DNA of 64,000 nt, taken from NCBI RefSeq assembly GCF_024166365.1, contig NC_064831.1, positions 48,981,768 through 49,045,767 of the forward strand. The letters run 5' to 3'. Positions 32,601-40,142 of this stretch are shown one piece after another. Both the position numbers and the translations under genes were made by a program. Positions within the stretch are counted from its first letter, which is position 1. Each line of letters begins with the position of its first letter. The stretch is from Elephas maximus indicus. Lineage: Eukaryota > Chordata > Mammalia > Proboscidea > Elephantidae. The notes beneath the pieces are model-generated. The model worked only from the letters and a program-made list of their open reading frames with translations. It did not search any database and was not told where the DNA came from.

Positions 32601-33034
32601 GAAGGTGTCACTTTTCTTTAACATTTTCTAAATGTTAAGATAAATATCTCTTAGATTTGAGGCTTCGGTTAATATTATCCTGCATGTTATTTATTGTCTG
32701 AAATTCCATTTATTTAGAAAGAATAGATACATTGATTTTATATATCGAGAATGGTAGAGGCAATTACTCAGATACCATGTAATATAATATACCAATAGTG
32801 TCTTTTTCCATTAATGATTTCTTTTACTCTTGCAGTTTGCCTGTCTAGATAACAGTGATTAAGCAACTTAGAGTCATTGGAGTAATTTCTGCCTGTGTAT
32901 TTCTCTTAAAGCAGGGCCAGCCAGCACAAGCCTCTCCATCAAGTGGAAGACAATCTGGGAACAGTGAACGTAAACGTAAAGAACCTCGAGAAAAAGATAA
33001 AGAAAAGGAAAAAAGTAGCTGTGTTATTTTGTAA
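5596..33034 (+). CDS. MINDY2: MINDY2 (FAM63B), 3' coding part, five exons (gene-level entry)
   Basis: MINDY2 is a cysteine deubiquitinase of the MINDY family that trims K48-linked ubiquitin chains. Coding pieces are 5596-5698, 13180-13322, 28306-28479, 31241-31435 and 32912-33034. Joined, they give about 245 residues, against roughly 621 for the full human protein, so about the last 40% is here. Visible in order: the end of the catalytic fold with the FRNNHFSTM segment carrying the catalytic His, then a conserved GQLYLLVTDQGF stretch. Next come two acidic helical ubiquitin-binding stretches (DYLMALSLQQ and DLELAKKLQEEED), a run of eight Ala, a K/R/E-rich tail and C-terminal CVIL. The catalytic Cys and Gln exons lie upstream of the window. 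Every intron is GT-AG and all phases match. MINDY2 rather than MINDY1 is chosen from the Ala run, the Q-rich tail and the SLTM neighbour. Confidence is high. Confidence 0.95.
5700..6500. other. MINDY2 intron, no recognised element
   Basis: An A-run at about 5927-5943; otherwise nothing I can name. Confidence 0.5.
6505..6960 (+). mobile_element. Elephant-type L1 3' end, degraded
   Basis: Shares order and wording with 40716-41455: gtcctggatagaatgggag, ccagacttgctggaccag, gatgaaaaggcagggggga, and the end taagctttcaccaaaaacac followed by aataaaaaaa. Confidence 0.7.
7397..7555 (-). mobile_element. Afrotherian SINE (short type)
   Basis: Reverse-complement copy, from ccatcgagtagatttcaact to ctataccaccagggctcc; moderately diverged. 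Confidence 0.9.
7556..8950. other. MINDY2 intron, no recognised element
   Basis: AT-rich with A/T-runs (7968-7983, 8212-8221, 8438-8446). No exon or clear repeat seen. Confidence 0.5.
9417..10018 (-). mobile_element. MaLR-like solo LTR, interrupted by a SINE
   Basis: The reverse complement runs from about gctaaattgtgtcccctcc to ctagatgactaagaca and is the same family as 24467-24874 (shared words: ccatttgggaatag, ttgttatgttaat, cataaactgtgagaaaat, tgtggtattcttgttat). About 418 bp without the SINE. No internal retroviral region is present. Confidence 0.75.
9783..9954 (-). mobile_element. Afrotherian SINE with perfect 12-bp target duplication
   Basis: Flanked by ATCCACAGGTAT at 9771-9782 and 9955-9966. 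Inserted into the LTR, so younger than it. The poly-A side reads as attaaaaaaataaaaataaa. Confidence 0.94.
10801..11595. other. MINDY2 intron, no recognised element
   Basis: AT-rich; nothing assignable. Confidence 0.45.
11600..11765 (+). mobile_element. Probable MIR fragment
   Basis: Weak MIR-like order (gggttccagcc, ttggggaaggtacttaatctc, ctgtctgagctca). Low certainty. Confidence 0.4.
11766..12873. other. MINDY2 intron, no recognised element
   Basis: Unassigned AT-rich sequence leading to the exon-like block at 12874. Confidence 0.45.
12874..13060 (+). other. Exon-like open block in the MINDY2 intron, unassigned
   Basis: A good polypyrimidine tract and cag acceptor end at 12873, followed by 61 open codons (VRVFYYKLPEALLEVGG... 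to ...SSSGPSPLS) and then TAG. The block has several CpGs in an AT-rich setting and sits only 120 nt before the next MINDY2 exon. It is not in frame with the normal upstream exon end. Only a weaker donor (CTG|GTTAGT, inside the 5596-5698 exon) would put it in frame. It could be a cryptic or poison exon, an alternative 3' end, a gene-fragment insertion or chance. I do not recognise the peptide. Confidence 0.35.
13180..13322 (+). CDS. MINDY2: MINDY2 exon with catalytic His
   Basis: 143 nt with acceptor ttccatag and donor gtatga. It enters with two bases that complete the Gly codon, then reads FVAEQFLNNTATQLTYHGLC and on to ELCVFFRNNHFSTMTKYK. The His in NNHFSTM corresponds to the catalytic His of the MINDY family (near residue 448-450 in MINDY2 numbering). 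It ends on a complete codon. Confidence 0.97.
13323..13800. other. MINDY2 intron, no recognised element
   Basis: Unassigned; starts with the donor of the His-containing exon. Confidence 0.45.
13800..14182 (+). mobile_element. L2 LINE fragment
   Basis: Degenerate L2 order: cctcaaggataaaatctcaag, ctttagccagaatggtctg, tgcctgtccaaattttatcc. Confidence 0.55.
14185..14372 (+). mobile_element. MER5A-like hAT DNA transposon
   Basis: Starts ccagtggttctcagcccagg; includes cagaatctctggagctg, gctcccaggtgattctaat and ends near tgaggactcctgg: the usual non-autonomous MER5A layout. Confidence 0.75.
14668..14817 (-). mobile_element. Afrotherian SINE (short, internally deleted)
   Basis: gccgccgagtcaattccgaa to ctatgccaccagggct; lacks the tttccaaggag segment between the two conserved parts. 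Confidence 0.88.
14944..15100 (+). mobile_element. Afrotherian SINE (short type)
   Basis: aaccctggtggcacagtggt to ggaatgactcgatggcaatg; lies 126 bp from an oppositely oriented copy. Confidence 0.9.
15150..18110 (-). mobile_element. Long L2 LINE relic, antisense, interrupted by an L1 3' end
   Basis: Plus-strand words such as ggaaggacttcctggagaag, gggccagtgtagctaaagca, ttgcagtaggccaggcaaga, aagccaaggggaagagagtg and cagatgctgttgacgg are the reverse complement of the L2 ORF2 and its upstream part. About 2.5 kb of L2 once the 15815-16211 insertion is removed. Fully decayed. Confidence 0.7.
15815..16211 (-). mobile_element. Elephant-type L1 3' end, 5'-truncated, with 12-bp target duplication
   Basis: Begins on the plus strand with a T-run and ttgtgctttaggtgaaagtt; the reverse complement ends in an AATAAA-like poly-A end. 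TCTCAGTTTCTT flanks it at 15803-15814 and 16212-16223. The 157-codon ORF here is accidental. Confidence 0.85.
18111..19090. other. MINDY2 intron, no recognised element
   Basis: Unassigned, with an A-run at 18989-19005. Confidence 0.45.
19095..19760 (-). mobile_element. Old L1 3' UTR fragment, antisense, interrupted
   Basis: Same family as 8955-10800: tattatgaaaaattacaaac, ttcatcacctacatttaata, then tcagtctgtattcaaatttc and aaggatctaatcaagggcca after the 19335-19551 insertion. Confidence 0.65.
19335..19551 (-). mobile_element. Unclassified retroposed segment with target duplication
   Basis: About 217 bp starting with a T-rich end, flanked by acagtaattctt (19323-19334) and acaataattctt (19552-19563). 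Contains gagaatatacacaacaaaac and cattgattacattctttgag. Probably a truncated 3' end of an afrotherian LINE; family not recognised. Confidence 0.6.
20005..20465 (-). mobile_element. RTE LINE, internally deleted (5' UTR fused to 3' end)
   Basis: The plus strand starts with the RTE 3' tail (ttgttgttagtagctattga, ccaactcatggtgacc), runs about 250 bp, then jumps at about 20255 to RTE 5' UTR wording (ataaggttttcactggctaa, cctagtctgtcttagtttga). That wording recurs at the 5' end of the RTE copy near 25710-25880. The whole coding region is missing. Confidence 0.75.
20466..21450. other. MINDY2 intron; small SINE scrap only
   Basis: Otherwise unassigned. At 21014-21043 a T-run is followed by a short piece of the SINE/RTE tail (atcgactcgacggcactggg). 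Confidence 0.5.
21455..21613 (-). mobile_element. Afrotherian SINE (short type)
   Basis: ccattgccattgagttgact to cactgtgccaccagggctcc. Confidence 0.9.
21800..23525 (+). mobile_element. RTE (BovB-type) LINE fragment, sense
   Basis: Contains reverse-transcriptase motifs in several broken frames: KAPGIDGIPIEMFQQKDAA, LLISHSGKILLKIIKKWL, then FFIEYAKAFDCVDHNKLW (the FxxAFDxxxH block), FTKxR-like region and LNIKKTKTL. Premature stops at 22861, 23127 and elsewhere; no 3' tail. A SINE interrupts it. Dead copy. Confidence 0.88.
22288..22442 (+). mobile_element. Afrotherian SINE inside the RTE copy
   Basis: gggccccctggtggcctagt to cagaatcaacttgatagcaa; RTE sequence resumes at gggcaaagtatcgaatgaca. 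Confidence 0.9.
23526..25905 (-). mobile_element. RTE (BovB-type) LINE fragment, antisense, interrupted by an LTR
   Basis: The reverse complement runs from RTE 5' UTR (about 25905) through endonuclease wording (ISELKWTSIGHFESDN, IIKKNISRSILKYNSVSDRI, RLQGRPVNMSIIQIYAP) to the early RT (MVLKEEVQAALKALAKNKAP). It stops abruptly against the sense copy at about 23525. No intact ORF. Confidence 0.88.
24467..24874 (+). mobile_element. MaLR-like solo LTR in RTE
   Basis: Starts TGTTATGGATTGAATTATGT, contains aataaatttcagtttgttaa (a polyadenylation-type signal) and ends AACTAAGACA. Flanked by ATCTC (24462-24466) and GTCTC (24875-24879), fitting the 5-bp duplication of ERVL-MaLR elements. RTE sequence is continuous across it. 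Confidence 0.85.
25906..26378. other. MINDY2 intron, AAAAC simple repeat
   Basis: Unassigned except (AAAAC)n at about 26088-26113. Confidence 0.6.
26379..26547 (+). mobile_element. Afrotherian SINE (short type)
   Basis: ggagcccaggtggcacagtg to caactcaatggcaactggtt plus a GGTTT tail. Near-direct repeat agtgtcattt / aatgtcattt flanks it. Confidence 0.92.
26551..27100. other. MINDY2 intron, no recognised element
   Basis: Unassigned. Confidence 0.45.
27101..27262 (+). mobile_element. Afrotherian SINE (short type)
   Basis: aaaccctggcggcgtagagg to agaatcgactcgacagccct. Retains many CpGs, so relatively young. Confidence 0.92.
27263..28305. other. MINDY2 intron, no recognised element
   Basis: Unassigned; leads to the exon acceptor at 28305. 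Confidence 0.45.
28306..28479 (+). CDS. MINDY2: MINDY2 exon, end of catalytic fold
   Basis: 174 nt, exactly 58 codons, phase 0 on both sides; acceptor ctcacttag, donor gtgcat. It begins GQLYLLVTDQGFLTEEK, passes HNVDGDGNFCDSEF and ends GQQDQIDQ. This is the last strongly conserved block of the MINDY catalytic domain. Confidence 0.97.
28640..28930 (-). mobile_element. L2 LINE fragment, antisense
   Basis: Same antisense L2 family as 15150-18110 (aaggctgctatgtggagaat, gtggcgtagctgggtggtag). Confidence 0.5.
29355..29794. mobile_element. Probable DNA transposon with imperfect terminal inverted repeats
   Basis: The ends CTCACTTACCAAC (29355-29367) and GTTGCTAGGTGAG (29782-29794) are inverted repeats with two mismatches. 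The interior has matching subterminal wording near both ends (tgtctgacatttctcattta; tccattttcacataatgcc). It contains the 24-bp minisatellite. Family not recognised; a clear target duplication is not visible. Confidence 0.45.
29546..29689 (+). repeat. 24-bp tandem repeat, 6 copies
   Basis: Unit tttggcagttacgcagcgat plus gtaa, starting at 29546, 29570, 29594, 29618, 29642 and 29666. Copies differ at the two CpG-like positions. Read on the minus strand it gives a spurious octapeptide repeat (SLRNCQIT). Confidence 0.95.
29795..30419. other. MINDY2 intron, no recognised element
   Basis: Unassigned. Confidence 0.45.
30420..30606 (-). mobile_element. Afrotherian SINE (long type)
   Basis: cctaccgtcaagttaattcc to aagtacaaaccatttgcccc, with the extra middle block (ctgtgatctttatgggagca) that marks the long subtype. 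Confidence 0.8.
30607..31240. other. MINDY2 intron, no recognised element
   Basis: Unassigned; leads to the acceptor of the MIU exon. Confidence 0.45.
31241..31435 (+). CDS. MINDY2: MINDY2 exon with MIU-type ubiquitin-binding helices
   Basis: 195 nt, 65 codons, phase 0 on both sides; acceptor aattttctag, donor gtaaaa. It begins DYLMALSLQQEQQ, continues EQIPEGISDLELAKKLQEEE and ends with a run of eight Ala followed by STQAQ. The acidic ...LAKKLQEEEDRRASQ helix fits a motif interacting with ubiquitin, which gives MINDY enzymes preference for long K48 chains. The Ala run is written with mixed GCA/GCC/GCG/GCT codons, so it is unlikely to slip. Confidence 0.96.
31745..32165 (+). mobile_element. 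MIR, interrupted by a SINE
   Basis: Left part: tttggagccaggcaggtgta, agcaacttgggcaaagttct. Right part: acttaacccattgtctgaca, tgtactaagcactaaacgaa. The SINE at 31906-32086 splits it. Confidence 0.7.
31906..32086 (+). mobile_element. Afrotherian SINE with perfect 13-bp target duplication
   Basis: CTTAAATGTGTGG at 31893-31905 and 32087-32099. Full head, body and tail; T/GTTTT-rich end. Confidence 0.95.
32166..32911. other. MINDY2 intron, no recognised element
   Basis: AT-rich, unassigned; ends in the tandem acceptor aagcag. Confidence 0.5.
32912..33034 (+). CDS. MINDY2: MINDY2 last coding exon with CAAX-like end
   Basis: 123 nt to the TAA stop. It reads QGQPAQASPSSGRQSGN, then a K/R/E-rich stretch ending EKEKSSCVIL. 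The last four residues, CVIL, fit a CAAX box; a terminal Leu favours geranylgeranylation (inferred from the motif). The acceptor is a tandem aag/cag: splicing at 32911 keeps the first Gln, splicing at 32914 drops it, and both stay in frame. Confidence 0.95.
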   Translation, partial: QGQPAQASPSSGRQSGNSERKRKEPREKDKEKEKSSCVIL

Positions 33035-34741
33035 CAAGTGTTGGATTCTACTGGAGCCACCTGTATGTCTTGAGAAACAAAATCACAGGAAGAAAGGAAG
33101 AAAAACCGATAAATACCGTCTGTGCCTGATTTCCCAATGGATTTTGTTTTTCCGGGGGAAGGTTGTTACTTAGTTACAATCAGACTTTTCCAAGTCACAC
33201 AGTGCACTCTTTATAAGCTGGAATTTCATGTTACAAGTTGGAAATGCTGTGTGTTGTCATTCATGGAAAATACTGCACTTGTAGCTGAATAAGCAAATCA
33301 CAGCAAATTTTGTGTCATAGTGACATTCAGAACTCATTATCAGTTAGTAAGCTATTTTATCTTCTGTTCTGAAAACGAATGGAGCTCATTGATTTTGTCT
33401 GATTCCTTCCTGATAGCTAAATATTAGCACAGTAGTTTCTGAACTTAATTTTTATAATGTTAAATTATGATCTAATCCATGAGAAACCAGGGGTTTAATA
33501 TAGGAATTTAAAAAGCAAAAAATAAGACAAAAAAAATAATAACAGGAATAAACAACCCTTAATTGTATATTGGACTAGTTCAGCTCTTGATCAGCTTTAC
33601 CTTTAGGAATGTACATTTTAGATATTACTTTGAGAACTGATAATGGAACTTGGATTTAATTTAGATAGAAAAAATAAAGATTTGTATTTCTTTTCCAGTA
33701 GCAAAAAATTACATAACACTAATACTCATATCTTGTCAAAATCAGATATTAACGGCTTTATCATGTTGTGAAATTTTGAGGAATTTTTAAATCTTGACTG
33801 TAGGTAACTGGAGCACAGCTACTGTTTACTGACAGTGTGATCAGTGCGTCCAGGGGGGAAGCCACAGTGGATGCCAGGCCTTGTAGATATGAGGAATGCA
33901 GAAATCCAGATAATTCAGTGTCTGCCTTTTTTCTAGAATTACCCTGAACCTTAAAATTTAGATCATGTTTATTTGCTAGAAAATTAAGTACACGTATTAA
34001 AGCCAATAAAAAGCACATCTCTGAAAGACCAAGAAACTCAGAGTTTAGGGAACAGACATTAATAAAATTCTCTTTGACAATAGGTAAGAATTTGGAGGGA
34101 TTTATGTCAAAGCAATCAGATTTTTTAACTTATGGGAACCAAATAAATCTATAGCATCTTGTAGGCTTTATAGGATTCAGAAAGAATATTTATTGAACTT
34201 TATTATGAGGACAATTGATATTTTCCTGTATTTCTAGGTAGTTTGATAAACAATCCTTAATAGTCTTTTTGATATACTTTATATTTAAAAATTTGCTTTC
34301 ATCATTTTTTTTAAAAGACTATTCTGCAGGTAGTTGTGTGATGTTCATTCTCAGCTGTGGTCACTTTGTGTAGTTAAGAGCATTTTCACAGACCTTAGTG
34401 TCCACTCGGAGAAGGTCTTTTGTGGTCTGAGGTGAAGATAGACCACCAGAAAACGCAGTTTAGATTTCTGATGTCCTTAACTTTCTCCATGATTCACAAC
34501 CAGTTATAGGATAAGTCTGTATATAAAAAGTAAAGTCTTATTTATGGAAGGAATTATTCTAAGGGAAAAATCCAGGGTCAAGCTCTATGTATCTTTTATG
34601 TCCTATGTTGTTTGTTTGTGTTACACAATTTGTTATTCCTTCAGATTCCTATGCTGGCATGGCCAGTCATCAGAGAGCTGGGTTTGGGCGTAAACCTTTG
34701 ATATGAAATATTGGGTGACTCTCTTGGTTAATAACCTGGCA

Positions 34742-35203
34742 CGTGTGTACACCGGTGAAGCAGGCAGACGTGCTGCAGCATTCTCTGTCGCCTCAGATGG
34801 ATGGACCCGTGTGTACACCGGTGGAGCAGGCAGACGTGCTGCAGCATTCTCTGTCGCCTCAGATGGATGGACCCGTGTGTACACCGGTGGAGCAGGCAGA
34901 CGTGCTGCAGCATTCTCTGTCGCCTCAGATGGATGGACCCGTGTGTACACCGGTGGAGCAGGCAGACGTGCTGCAGCATTCTCTGTCGCCTCAGATGGAT
35001 GGACCCGTGTGTACACCGGTGGAGCAGGCAGACGTGCTGCAGCATTCTCTGTCGCCTCAGATGGATGGACCCGTGTGTACACCGGTGGAGCAGGCAGACG
35101 TGCTGCAGCATTCTCTGTCGCCTCAGATGGATGGACCCGTGTGTACACCGGTGAAGCAGGCAGACGTGCTGCAGCATTCTCTGTCGCCTCAGATGCATGG
35201 ACC
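34742..35203 (+). repeat. 66-bp minisatellite, 7 copies, in the MINDY2 3' UTR
   Basis: Seven head-to-tail 66-bp units start at 34742, 34808, 34874, 34940, 35006, 35072 and 35138. The five inner units are identical by eye. The first and last carry GTGAAGC instead of GTGGAGC, and the last also has ATGCATGG. Each unit holds four CpGs and three palindromes (GTGTACAC, CACCGGTG and TGCTGCAGCA). Because 66 is divisible by 3, several frames stay open on both strands; these are not genes. Confidence 0.97.
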
Positions 35204-36179
35204 TGACTCCACGTTTGCTCTGAGGTCCCACTAGTGCTGAGAGCGGCAGCTCAGCCTCAGGGCTTGTTTTCCTAGAGGGTGGTGACAGCGCAGTGGATTT
35301 TTGTCAGGAAAAACAAACAATAAACTCTGAGAAATTTTAAAAAGCATATTTGAGGCATATTTTCCACAATTATAAACTTATCTATTTAGTGCCTGTGAAA
35401 AGTATGTGTAGAAGTTATTCTTTTGTTACTAGTTATTAATTTGTTCCAAAGATAACACTGCCACTCTGCATTCCCTCTGGAAGGAAAAATCAAAAACCTC
35501 ACTTCAAACCAGCAGTGCTGCTATCAGATACGTAGATTTCAATGTGCACTTATAAGAAAAAGGAAAAAATGTGTTTGTTAATTCAGTCTTTTTCTAAGTA
35601 CTATACCAGAGTCAGACTTTCTTACATTCCTGGAGTTCAGTTGGAAATACCAAGGGGAATAATTTGAAAACGTTCACTTTGATCACCATAGGGAAACGAT
35701 TCAGTGTTCAATTCTATTAAAACAAGCGGATTTTCAGGGATACTGGTTTCCCATCCTTGCAGGTTATAAAGGATTTAGAATTATTGTGTCTTTATTTTCT
35801 TATAATCTGTTAAAGGTAACAAATTATATATTCAGACATTTCAATGCTGGTTTGGGTGGGCGTATCAGAATTTGATAATGGTATATTGAAGTCTTTCCTT
35901 CACAATATTTTGTAATACTTGAAAATCATCACATGTGCATTGCTAGCAGAAGTGAGAAATTAAACATTTTTGTTTTTAATATTTATAGACTAGATTAGGG
36001 GCACGTGCATCGACTCCATGGCCATTGGAGCTGGCAAAAGGCAGATGGGTGCATGGATGTGGTCTCCATACCTTCCTCTTACTTGTTCCTTAAGGTCAGT
36101 GGTCAGTCTTCGTCAACTACATGAAAACTCTCTTCACGTCTAATCTAATTTCACCGACGATGCTGTGATTTGCAATATG

Positions 36180-36320
36180 TGTGCGCACGCGCACGTACAT
36201 ACGTACGTAGTTTTGAAACAAGCTTCCGTGGCTTTCATTAGGTTCTCAGAGGGATCCGGGGACCTTCCCTCAAATCTCAGTCACCGTTTTGGAAACACAC
36301 ACACACACGTATGTACAAAC
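36180..36320. repeat. Alternating purine-pyrimidine block and CA repeat in 3' UTR
   Basis: gtgtgcgcacgcgcacgtac plus atacgtacgta (36180-36210), then a CA run at 36294-36308. Impure Z-DNA-type alternation rich in CpG. Confidence 0.7.
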
Positions 36321-39300
36321 ACACTAGTACTTGGAGGCAATTAAATTGTCATTGGCTGCTTTCTATCATATGCCAGTCAGGTGGGTTTAGGTAAAGTAAC
36401 TTCTTCCATGTTTCAAGGTGTCATGAGCCATAGATTTAAGAGTAGGCTTTGGATTATATCTTGTTTTTATGAGCTCACATTTCCAGTCTTTGACTGCTTG
36501 CCCGTATTATGGCTAGGACTCTTCCTTATACTTCTTAATCTCAGCTTAATTAAGCAAGTTAATATCAGACATTAGTTGACCGAACCCAACAGTAACCAGT
36601 TTTTTACTTTCACACAACCTTTTTAGTATGTTTTCAGTGAATCACAAACTCAGCTGTTTAAGAGACATAAGATCTTAAAAATGGACTAGACATCAAAGAA
36701 ATATTTAAGGAGAGAATTGTGGTTACTGTATTCATACTGGCATATGAAGCAGATATTTATAAAAACCGTGGTGGAGAAAAATCAAGGCAAAAATCTCCAG
36801 AACTGTCCTCAAACAATTTCATTTATTAAAGAAAAAGCAAACTGATTACATTTTGCTTTACTTTGCTATCCAATGTCTCAGTTATTTTAAGACGTAACAG
36901 AAAACTTATAGGCTGTACCTCTCAGACACTACTTAGGCAGACAATGGAAAACTTACTAATGTTTAATAAAATAAGATGGAGGCTTTAAAAATAGTCTACA
37001 GTTTATATTTTAAGGAACTGGAAATGTAGAATTCTGAATCATTTCATTTCTAAAAAACCTGACTTTCTCTCTTGCCTTGGGCAAACTTTTTGTGCCTCAG
37101 TAATTTACTCTTTAACTACATAAAGAATGTTTTTTTTGTTTTTTTTTTTTAAGTGCTTTGCACTCCTGAATAAAGGGCATAGCATAACCACAAAGTATTA
37201 CCTAAATAATCACAGATATTACACATTCTTTGTTCTTGGATGTGCAGACTTTTTTTCCAATGACTGATACTTCTTCAGTTTTAATGCTGTCAAAATTTGT
37301 AGGATATCTGAGTATGACAATCTCTTCCTTCAAAACGTATTTTACAGTTGGTTTTGTGTTCTGTAGACTATAAGACCAAAATCAAGGGTACTTGGGAAGC
37401 AGCATAAAAAGCACTTAGAATTTTATTTTTTTCCCAATATCTTTCACAGATCTAAGTGCGTAGATTCTCTTTGCCTTTTCCTCCATGGAATAAGATACAG
37501 TGGTATCAGGTTACTAATACATATATGTAAACTGTTGCATGGATAGGATTTATTTAGATCTCTCAAGCACTGTCATTTTTAGGGCTAAATTGTGTTTTGT
37601 GGTGTAAAATGTTACTTGATGATGTGCAGTTAAATTCCTTGTAGCAAGTGAGTGAACACAGTAAAGAAACTCATTAGAATTCTGGAGTTCTTAGGCTCTC
37701 TGATAACTTAGCGTCTTGTTACTCATGTCCACGCTTCTGGAACTGTTGGGAAAATGTTATGAAGAATTGAGGTTACTCTCTCAGGTGACACTTTAAGACA
37801 AACTAAATTTTAAAATATGAGGTTTCTAGAACAAAAATTGCAAAATAGAGATAATAGAGTCTCGAGAGCAAATCATAGATCTCTGATAAGTTTAACTTAT
37901 TTTGAAGTTCTATTCCAAATTTTAATTCATACATGTCTCTTAGTTATGGTGTTTCTGCTATTAGGAATTAAAGTTTAATAAACTGTGATATGCGTATGTA
38001 TTTTAACGTGAAGGATTCTAGTTTCTGAATTGACTTTTATGAGCTCAAGCAATTTAAACTCGAAAAACAGGGTAAAAGTCTTCAACTATTGCCTCAGCTC
38101 TGCTTTGTCCTATTGTCTTAAAAAGGAGGGGATTTACAGTTGTCTGCCAAGCACAGGTATTTTTCAGGGCACGGTACCTTGCTATCCCAGGTAAGGTGTC
38201 AAAATACCATGGCACAAATACAAAACCTAAGCTTTGAACTACTTAAAGAACAAAAAGGTGTATCATCTTTCTACTATGAGCCTCTCTGTTTATGTGATAT
38301 TCATCAGAGGATTAAATATTCAAACCACTGAGTGACTTGTCACCACTCACTGTATAAACTTTATATCCATCCTGACTGGCATAGTCCGTGCTGGGGTGGT
38401 TGGGCGGGGGGCCTGCCTCTTACAGACGAGAGGATGCACAAAGCACAATTCCTTTGAAAGTGATCCTGGTTTCTTTGGCCCTAGTGGCTGTTTTATAGAA
38501 AGGAAACTGAAATGCCCACTTAAATTCTCAACTAAGTGGCCTACTCACGTGGCCATTGCAACTGAAATACCCTACAAAGCAGTTCTAGCTAATGGAATGT
38601 GTTTTATACTAAGGCTGATATTGAAATCTGTGAAGATCTGTCCTGCGTGTCTCTCAGTTTTGTCACTGTGCGTGTGTGTGTGTGCACGTTCTTTTTTACA
38701 TTCAGTTATATGACATAACCAGTTTTTTCAGGGTGCATAGGATATCTTAGCTTTACAGACTTTTTAAGATGAGGCATTGAAAAGTCTCTAGTGGTTTTTG
38801 TTAAAAGGCCACTTGCTTCAACAGAAAAAGTTATTGTTGTCACAGACACACTTGCCCCAAGGAGGACGCTATAGTAGAAGGCTGATGGACAGTGGCTGCA
38901 CAGCAGACAGCAGAGGGCCGTCTTCACTAGTGAAACCCAGAGGTCCCCGAGCGTCCTCTCCTACAGCCCCCGCACGTGGCTCTTATCTCTGTGTATTGTT
39001 GTGAGTAAGTGGATCATGCCGTAGGTTTAGGAGTAGCAAGAGGAATGGTATAATGACCACAGAGAAAGGGATCTTAAATAAAGCAAAGAGGGCAAGAGGC
39101 TCTCTCTCCGCTTAAGTGTCAGGAAGTTGCTGTGACATCTGTGTGCCAGCTAAGGATGCGCAGACCAATGGAAGAGTTTAAATTATAGATTGGGTATGGC
39201 TGCCTATCTTTCTCCTCCGTTCCTTGGCTCTTAGTCCCCTTTCCACTTGGGAAAATAACTCATCTGTTTCGCTCTGTGACCAGCTGTAATCCCAGTTAGT

Positions 39301-39714
39301 TGAAGGATAATAGCAACCCTACAGATTAACAGGAGAGAACGTTGAAATACATTTTTTTTTTTTTTTTTAATAAAAGCATCTACCGGCTAGGGTGGAACTG
39401 AAGTTCTGTGAAAGAAATTTACTGTTTTAAAGGCTAATTTTGCTAAAACTACTTAATTCTAAAAACTAGGTCTTAAGATTCACAAGTTTCACTTTTGGAG
39501 GATATTCCTAAAAAGGCATATGAACGGAGATGGGAGAGTATAAAATGTTTCTTACAGAATTTTTCAGTATTATTCAACATTTAATACTTGTTTATTGTAC
39601 CACAAGGATAGTGTCATTGTTGAACTAAAATGTTGGACTTTTTGTTAACGTACTTAAAACTGTAACCAGTGATAACACCCTTAGTATTTTTTATTATAGA
39701 TTATATTTTATTTC

Positions 39715-39720
39715 AATAAA
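39715..39720 (+). terminator. MINDY2: AATAAA, candidate distal polyadenylation signal of MINDY2
   Basis: A canonical hexamer in a T/A-rich setting, the last such site before repeats resume at about 39.93 kb. Assigned by position only. Confidence 0.5.
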
Positions 39721-39928
39721 CTTTGATATTTAGACCAAACCGTTTCCCTGCTATATATATTTAACTTGTTAAGCTACTTCTTAACAAATTTAAGAATGGG
39801 GACACAGGGAATTGACATATCGATTCACATTTACCCAGATTCACTCTTAGAATACTTGGACCAACTTTTGATAAAGACAGATTTCTCCCTCCAAAGGCAG
39901 TGAATAATGAAACAACTCTAAGCTGGAG

Positions 39929-40142
39929 CCCCGGTGGTACAGTGGTGAAAGCGCTTGGCTGCTAAGTGGAAGGATGGCAGTTCAAACCCACCAGCAGCTC
40001 CACGGGAGAAAGTCGTGGCAGTCTGCGTCCATAAAAAGTTCAGCCCTGGAAACCCTGTGGGGCAGTTCTTCTGTGTCCTGTAGGGTCACTGTGAGTCAGA
40101 ATCAGCTTGACAGTATTGGGTTTGAGTTTTTTTTTTTTTTTT
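39929..40142 (+). mobile_element. Afrotherian SINE (long type)
   Basis: ggagccccggtggtacagtg, middle block agtcgtggcagtctgcgtcc, end ttgacagtattgggtttgag then a T-run. First repeat after the presumed MINDY2 3' end. Confidence 0.9.

Larger units (their letters stand above)
33035..39740 (+). other. MINDY2: MINDY2 3' UTR, probable extent
   Basis: After the TAA there are about 6.7 kb with no SINE, LINE or LTR that I can recognise. That contrasts sharply with the flanks and fits a long transcribed and constrained 3' UTR. AATAAA motifs occur at several points (near 33669, 35320 and 37975). The last good one, at 39715-39720, is followed by a T-rich stretch, and the first SINE starts about 200 bp later. 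The exact end is inferred; shorter isoforms are likely. Confidence 0.6.

Noticed and set aside
34633-35234. Long repetitive open frames on both strands (117-171 codons)
   Set aside because: They arise because the 66-bp repeat unit is divisible by three; several frames open at once, with no start context or splice support, inside a 3' UTR.
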